Shown in pieces: positions 6,408-8,463 of a stretch of 8,463 nucleotides of DNA. Below the pieces are notes generated by a model, which was not told the DNA's origin, made no database searches, and worked only from the letters and a program-made list of their open reading frames with translations. A program made the position numbers and the translations under genes. This stretch comes from a candidate division TM6 bacterium UASB124 (GTDB taxonomy: Bacteria; Babelota; Babeliae; Babelales; RVW-14): contig CAMBZK010000041.1 of the NCBI GenBank assembly GCA_945872225.1, positions 1-8,463 on the forward strand, given 5' to 3'. The number at the start of each line of letters is the position of its first letter. Position 1 is the first letter of the stretch.

Positions 6408-7280
6408 CTAACTGAGATTACCGCTGTTGATATTATTTGTTTTTTCGCTTGAAAGCAAGCAATGCCAAAGATCTAGAAAATCGTTAAAGGTCATTTGCTG
6501 AGCACGTAGTGCAAGCGTAGCTTCTGGGATCCCCGTGTGCTCGCGATAATGCGTTGACTTCAGGTTGTTCCGGACGGTCTGGCGCGGCGAGCTGAAACAG
6601 AATTTAACAAATTTCCAAAATGCTTCCTCTTTGGGAATCTCAATCGTCTGGGCTTTAGGCTTGAAGTACAACAAGCGAGAATGCACTTTGGGTGGTGGCG
6701 TGAAAGCACCTGGTTCGATTTTTTCAAGCAGCTTAAAATCAAAATGATGCTGCAGAAAGACCGATGTCGTATTGTAGGTCCGTCCGCTCGCAGCAACAAT
6801 TTTTTGCGCTACTTCTTCTTGAATCATCACCACACCCTCCGTGAAGAGGTGCTTATTTTTCTGGAGTAAAAACATAATTGGGAAGGTAATTTGATAAGGT
6901 ACGTTTGCAAGCAAAACCCAAGGCACCTGGCTCTTGAGCGGCTCAAAATCAACATCCAAAACGTTATGGAGCGTAATCGTCAGGCGTGGATCCTTAATCC
7001 CACTGCGCACAAGATCAGCCCACTCAGGGTCAATTTCAAAACACTGCAGCTGCTTGCAAGGGGTTTGAGCTAAGATTGATCGCGTCAAAAACCCGTCGCC
7101 ACAGCCAATCTCAAGGATAGACGTTTCAGGGGTCACTTTGACGGCAGCAATCATATTGTCGACTGTGGACTGCTTGCGTAGAAAATGCTGCCCAAGGGAC
7201 TTTTTCTTGTATGGCATCGGTTTACCCGTGTGCGGATCAGTATGTTTTTTTACTTTTGGCGTGTATTCGTGGTATTTCAT
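6408..7280 (-). CDS. ksgA: 16S rRNA adenine dimethyltransferase KsgA (RsmA)
   Basis: This 290-aa enzyme makes N6,N6-dimethyladenosine at the two adjacent adenosines of the 3'-terminal 16S rRNA helix (A1518/A1519 in E. coli numbering), acting late in small-subunit assembly. Visible motifs are KKKSLGQHFL (25-34), SAM loop EIGCGDG (57-63), acidic FEID (81-84), and catalytic NVPY (126-129), where the usual form is NLPY. IQEEVAQKIVA, PGAFTPPPKVHSRL and the C-terminal helical domain (FCFSSPRQTVRNNL) also match the family. In the stretch LHNVLDVDF the Asp that normally follows strand 4 appears to be Asn106. The N-terminus is about ten residues longer than E. coli KsgA. The ATG at 7217 (MPYKKKSLGQ) is an alternative start; neither site has a Shine-Dalgarno. 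It diverges from ssrA. Confidence 0.96.
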   Translation of the reverse strand: MKYHEYTPKVKKHTDPHTGKPMPYKKKSLGQHFLRKQSTVDNMIAAVKVTPETSILEIGCGDGFLTRSILAQTPCKQLQCFEIDPEWADLVRSGIKDPRLTITLHNVLDVDFEPLKSQVPWVLLANVPYQITFPIMFLLQKNKHLFTEGVVMIQEEVAQKIVAASGRTYNTTSVFLQHHFDFKLLEKIEPGAFTPPPKVHSRLLYFKPKAQTIEIPKEEAFWKFVKFCFSSPRQTVRNNLKSTHYREHTGIPEATLALRAQQMTFNDFLDLWHCLLSSEKTNNINSGNLS

Positions 7281-7331
7281 TAAAAAATTGCCTGGCTGGT
7301 GGTTGAAAATTCTTACCCCACCCCTGAGGGG

Positions 7332-7360
7332 ATTACATAAGTGGGCAAAAACCTGCGCAA
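7332..7360 (-). promoter_or_regulatory. Probable promoter for ksgA
   Basis: Read on the minus strand, TTGCGC (7360-7355) and TGTAAT (7337-7332) are separated by 17 bp. The -10 matches the consensus at 5 of 6 positions, while the -35 is weaker. Transcription would begin near 7325 with a leader of about 45 nt. It lies back-to-back with the much stronger ssrA promoter at 7368-7397. Confidence 0.4.
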
Positions 7361-7367
7361 AACGCTA

Positions 7368-7397
7368 TTGACACATAGTAAATTTAACCGTTATAAT
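7368..7397 (+). promoter_or_regulatory. Consensus sigma-70 promoter of ssrA
   Basis: TTGACA (7368-7373) and TATAAT (7392-7397) both match the consensus perfectly and are 18 bp apart. The expected start is near 7404, about 33 nt before the mature tmRNA 5' end, leaving a precursor leader to be removed, for example by RNase P. This is the strongest promoter in the window, as expected for an abundant stable RNA. Confidence 0.85.
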
Positions 7398-7436
7398 GGG
7401 CAGTATAGCACAGTCGTGCCGATCTTTGAATCTTTT

Positions 7437-7808
7437 GGGGGCGTAATGGTCTCGACGTTTTATGGTAAGCGAGGAGAGCATGCCAAGGTTGTAGAAGCCC
7501 TTGTAAATCAAGTCTGCAAAAACAATAAATGCAATTCCTAATACGAATGCAGCTTACGCATAAGTATCTCTCGTAGATAGTGCGTAAGTTCTTGAGTGGC
7601 GATGTGTTCATCCACTGACACTCTCGTATAATTAGATGAAACGGCCGTGTGTAGATTTTTTAGTTCTGTAAGCACGGGTGTAGCACTGAACCGACGCAAA
7701 CTTCCGGGTTCTCTTGACCAAAGGTTTGTGTATAACTAAGAGATAAGCATGTAGCGCTTTTCGTGCACTGTTTAGCGGACATGGGTTCGATTCCCATCGC
7801 CTCCACCA
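7437..7808 (+). ncRNA. ssrA: tmRNA (transfer-messenger RNA)
   Basis: tmRNA enters stalled ribosomes as an alanyl-tRNA mimic and then as an mRNA that adds a degradation tag. The acceptor stem pairs GGGGGCG (7437-7443) with CGCCTCC (7798-7804), with one G-U, followed by ACCA (7805-7808), so CCA is encoded. The T arm is ATGGG-TTCGATT-CCCAT (7781-7797). TGGTCTCGACG near the 5' end is the typical tRNA-like D-region, and GCATGCC in the first pseudoknot region also resembles other tmRNAs. The tag frame begins at GCA 7516, after AAGTCT, and ends at TAA 7561-7563, encoding AKTINAIPNTNAAYA. The helix closing the frame is CTTACGCA (7553-7560) with TGCGTAAG (7581-7588), which places the stop codon in the loop as usual. 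At 372 nt it is a normal one-piece tmRNA. Odd points are the -AAYA tag end and the repeated 3' terminus. Confidence 0.97.
7516..7563 (+). other. tmRNA tag reading frame (AKTINAIPNTNAAYA, then stop)
   Basis: Fifteen codons from GCA at 7516 to the TAA at 7561. With the alanine carried by the tRNA part, the added peptide would be (A)AKTINAIPNTNAAYA. The frame is chosen because the resume codon GCA follows an AGTC-containing segment as in other tmRNAs, and because the stop falls in the loop of the helix 7553-7588. The other frames end early or give Cys-rich peptides. Confidence 0.85.
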
Positions 7809-7860
7809 GTCTTCGCTCCACCAGTCTTCGCTCCACCAGTCTTCGCTCTAACGAGCTTCG
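7801..7860. repeat. Three perfect 15-bp tandem repeats beginning inside the tmRNA 3' end
   Basis: The unit CTCCACCAGTCTTCG occurs at 7801-7815, 7816-7830 and 7831-7845 without a mismatch. A decayed fourth copy, CTCTAACGAGCTTCG (7846-7860), matches at 10 of 15 positions. The first 8 nt of copy one are the terminal CTCCACCA of the mature tmRNA, so the genome carries three consecutive copies of that end. The primary transcript would contain two extra CCA-ended sequences past the correct 3' end. The pattern could come from replication slippage or from integration at the tmRNA 3' end, a common attachment site for mobile elements. Confidence 0.95.
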
Positions 7861-7865
7861 CCTGG
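7837..7865. repeat. Imperfect hairpin after the tmRNA repeats
   Basis: CCAGTCTTCGCTC (7837-7849) can pair with GAGCTTCGCCTGG (7853-7865) across a 3-nt loop, with 9 of 13 positions Watson-Crick paired. The stem begins in the third tandem unit and runs through the decayed fourth. No U-run follows, so it is not an ordinary intrinsic terminator; it might guide 3' processing. Confidence 0.45.
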
Positions 7866-7899
7866 CGCAGCAAGTAATGTAATTTATATGCAAAGACTG

Positions 7900-7927
7900 T
7901 CCGGCATAGCTGCCAAGCGACGACGGA
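7900..7927. repeat. Second imperfect hairpin downstream of ssrA
   Basis: TCCGGCATAGCT (7900-7911) can pair with AGCGACGACGGA (7916-7927) over a GCCA loop, 9 of 12 positions paired with isolated mismatches. Its tip (AGCT/AGCG) and patchy mismatches resemble the hairpin at 7837-7865, and its right arm loosely resembles the 16-bp repeat at 241-256. A small GAGC-ACTT-GCTC hairpin (7926-7937) overlaps its end. Confidence 0.4.
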
Positions 7928-8002
7928 GCACTTGCTCTAACAGCTGGGTCTAGCACATTAGTTACTTATGTCGTACTTTCGTTGAAAAACTAAAAGAACT
8001 CT

Positions 8003-8206
8003 ATGCTAAACAAAAAATTGATTCGTATTATTGGCTTTGGGCTGGGAGCATTTATGCTCTTTAACAGCATCGTGGTTCTCTCTAAAATTCTCCAGGGCGC
8101 TGAATGGGTTACAACCCCCTTTGAAAGACTACTTAGCTTAGCAATGAGCCTTTCAGTTAGCACAGTCCTCTTAACCTGGACCCATCTGCTAACAAAAAAG
8201 CGGTAA
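8003..8206 (+). CDS. Small two-helix membrane protein of unknown function
   Basis: This 67-aa protein is not one I recognise. It has two hydrophobic stretches, residues 9-30 (IIGFGLGAFMLFNSIVVLSKIL) and 43-63 (LLSLAMSLSVSTVLLTWTHLL), joined by a short polar link containing EWVTTPFER. Basic residues cluster at both ends (KK and R before the first helix, KKR at the end), so both termini probably face the cytoplasm. There is no strong Shine-Dalgarno before the ATG, only AAAAG about 10 nt upstream. It follows the tmRNA gene on the same strand and is closed by a strong terminator, so it could be read from its own promoter or by read-through from ssrA. The intact frame, membrane pattern and terminator favour a real gene, but conservation was not tested. 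Confidence 0.55.
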   Translation: MLNKKLIRIIGFGLGAFMLFNSIVVLSKILQGAEWVTTPFERLLSLAMSLSVSTVLLTWTHLLTKKR

Positions 8207-8230
8207 TTAATAAGCTATCTAAAAAATGCC

Positions 8231-8251
8231 TGAGCGGGCAAAAAACGCTCA
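8231..8251 (+). repeat. Small hairpin before the main terminator
   Basis: TGAGCG (8231-8236) pairs with CGCTCA (8246-8251) over a 9-nt loop. It lies between the stop of the 67-aa protein and the main terminator stem. It is weak alone but may add to transcript-end stability. Confidence 0.35.
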
Positions 8252-8256
8252 ATAAC

Positions 8257-8308
8257 AAAACTATAGCGGGCGACTGATTTACTCAGTCGCCCGCTATAGT
8301 TTTTATTT
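8257..8308 (+). terminator. Strong intrinsic terminator, 21-bp perfect stem
   Basis: Positions 8257-8277 are perfectly complementary to 8283-8303 over a 5-nt loop (TTTAC). The stem has a GC-rich core (AGCGGGCGACTGA), and its right arm runs into TTTTTATTTT. It ends the transcript of the 67-aa protein. The left arm starts with AAAA, so the minus strand also has a short U-run and the stem may work both ways, although no minus-strand gene approaches from the right within the window. The stem is unusually long for a terminator. Confidence 0.88.
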
Positions 8309-8354
8309 TCTATCAACAGGACTTTAGTAAAAGTTGAAAAAGTTTAGATTTTAA

Positions 8355-8427
8355 TTGATGAAAGCTCGTCATTAGTGTTCTCTAATTTAAACTAAAAAAA
8401 GGAGAAACCATGACGAGCTTTCATCAA
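8355..8427 (+). promoter_or_regulatory. 18-bp inverted repeat enclosing a ribosome-binding site and start codon
   Basis: TTGATGAAAGCTCGTCAT (8355-8372) is exactly complementary to 8410-8427, which is the ATG and first codons of the next gene. The 37-nt loop holds AAGGAG (8399-8404), 5 nt before that ATG. In the mRNA the start codon would be locked in a stem while the Shine-Dalgarno stays exposed. It may be a translational switch, a transposon-end repeat or a duplication artefact. Confidence 0.6.
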
Positions 8428-8463
8428 AGAATATTGTATCTGTTTCAAAATTGCACCAAAAAA
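8410..8463 (+). CDS. Start of an unidentified gene (first 18 codons)
   Basis: The ATG at 8410 is preceded by a run of seven A and an excellent Shine-Dalgarno, AAGGAG, at 5-nt spacing, and the frame stays open to the window edge. The visible residues are MTSFHQRILYLFQNCTKK, basic with a hydrophobic ILYLF patch. That could begin a signal sequence, a membrane anchor or a DNA-binding protein such as a transposase; too little is present to decide. The first six codons form the right arm of the 18-bp inverted repeat described for 8355-8427, so expression may depend on whether that stem forms. Confidence 0.6.
   Translation, partial: MTSFHQRILYLFQNCTKK

Noticed and set aside
7321..7331. CCCCTGAGGGG palindrome in the ksgA leader
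   Set aside because: It is too short for a stable RNA hairpin (3-nt loop, four pairs) and no matching operator is seen elsewhere in the window.
7341..7541. 66-codon open frame on the plus strand
   Set aside because: It spans the ssrA promoter and the 5' part of tmRNA in a frame different from the tag frame; the RNA gene explains the sequence.
7660..7956. 98-codon open frame on the minus strand with a repeated LVERR segment and MGIEPMS
   Set aside because: It is antisense to the 3' half of the tmRNA and to the 15-bp tandem repeats. The LVERR repetition is just the repeat translated, and GIEPMS is the familiar false peptide from the antisense T arm.

Overview
The window reads as a bacterial chromosome segment of moderate GC content. 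Housekeeping genes (tyrS, ksgA, ssrA/tmRNA and an MsbA-type exporter) alternate with small orphan secreted or membrane proteins and with intergenic repeats. The MsbA-like exporter and exported small proteins fit a diderm (Gram-negative-type) cell. Gene content and style, with unfamiliar short exported proteins and an odd tmRNA tag, would fit an uncultured or host-associated lineage such as Candidatus Dependentiae (TM6). This placement is only an impression; no marker here proves it.

Layout. 2-199 (+) is the C-terminus of a short-chain dehydrogenase. 200-520 has no gene, but holds an inverted pair of a 16-bp repeat and a good promoter. 521-1282 (+) is a site-2-protease (M50) homologue whose HExxH zinc motif is destroyed. 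It is followed 12 nt later by tyrS (1295-2494), probably in the same operon. 2585-4282 (+) is an MsbA-like ABC exporter with its own extended -10 promoter and a stem-loop downstream. On the minus strand come an orphan signal-anchor protein (4331-4654) and a SAM methyltransferase (4811-5449). The methyltransferase is divergent from an RBBP9-type serine hydrolase (5535-6074, +). Convergent to the hydrolase, on the minus strand, are ksgA (6408-7280) and a small secreted Cys/His protein (6086-6382).

The right end is the most unusual part. A consensus promoter (TTGACA-18-TATAAT) drives a complete tmRNA gene (7437-7808). Its tag, AKTINAIPNTNAAYA, lacks the usual terminal Ala-Ala. The last 8 nt of the tmRNA gene belong to a 15-bp unit present in three perfect tandem copies, followed by two imperfect hairpins. 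A 67-aa two-helix membrane protein (8003-8206) precedes a 21-bp perfect terminator stem. The window closes with the first 18 codons of a new gene. Its start codon is buried in one arm of an 18-bp perfect inverted repeat while its Shine-Dalgarno sequence lies in the loop.

Functionally, tyrS, ksgA and ssrA all serve translation (tRNA charging, 16S rRNA dimethylation, ribosome rescue), and the exporter and the M50 homologue are membrane proteins. No CRISPR array, complete insertion sequence or canonical tRNA was seen. The best candidates for something undescribed are the M50 pseudoprotease, the triplicated tmRNA 3' end, the tmRNA tag and the start-codon hairpin.
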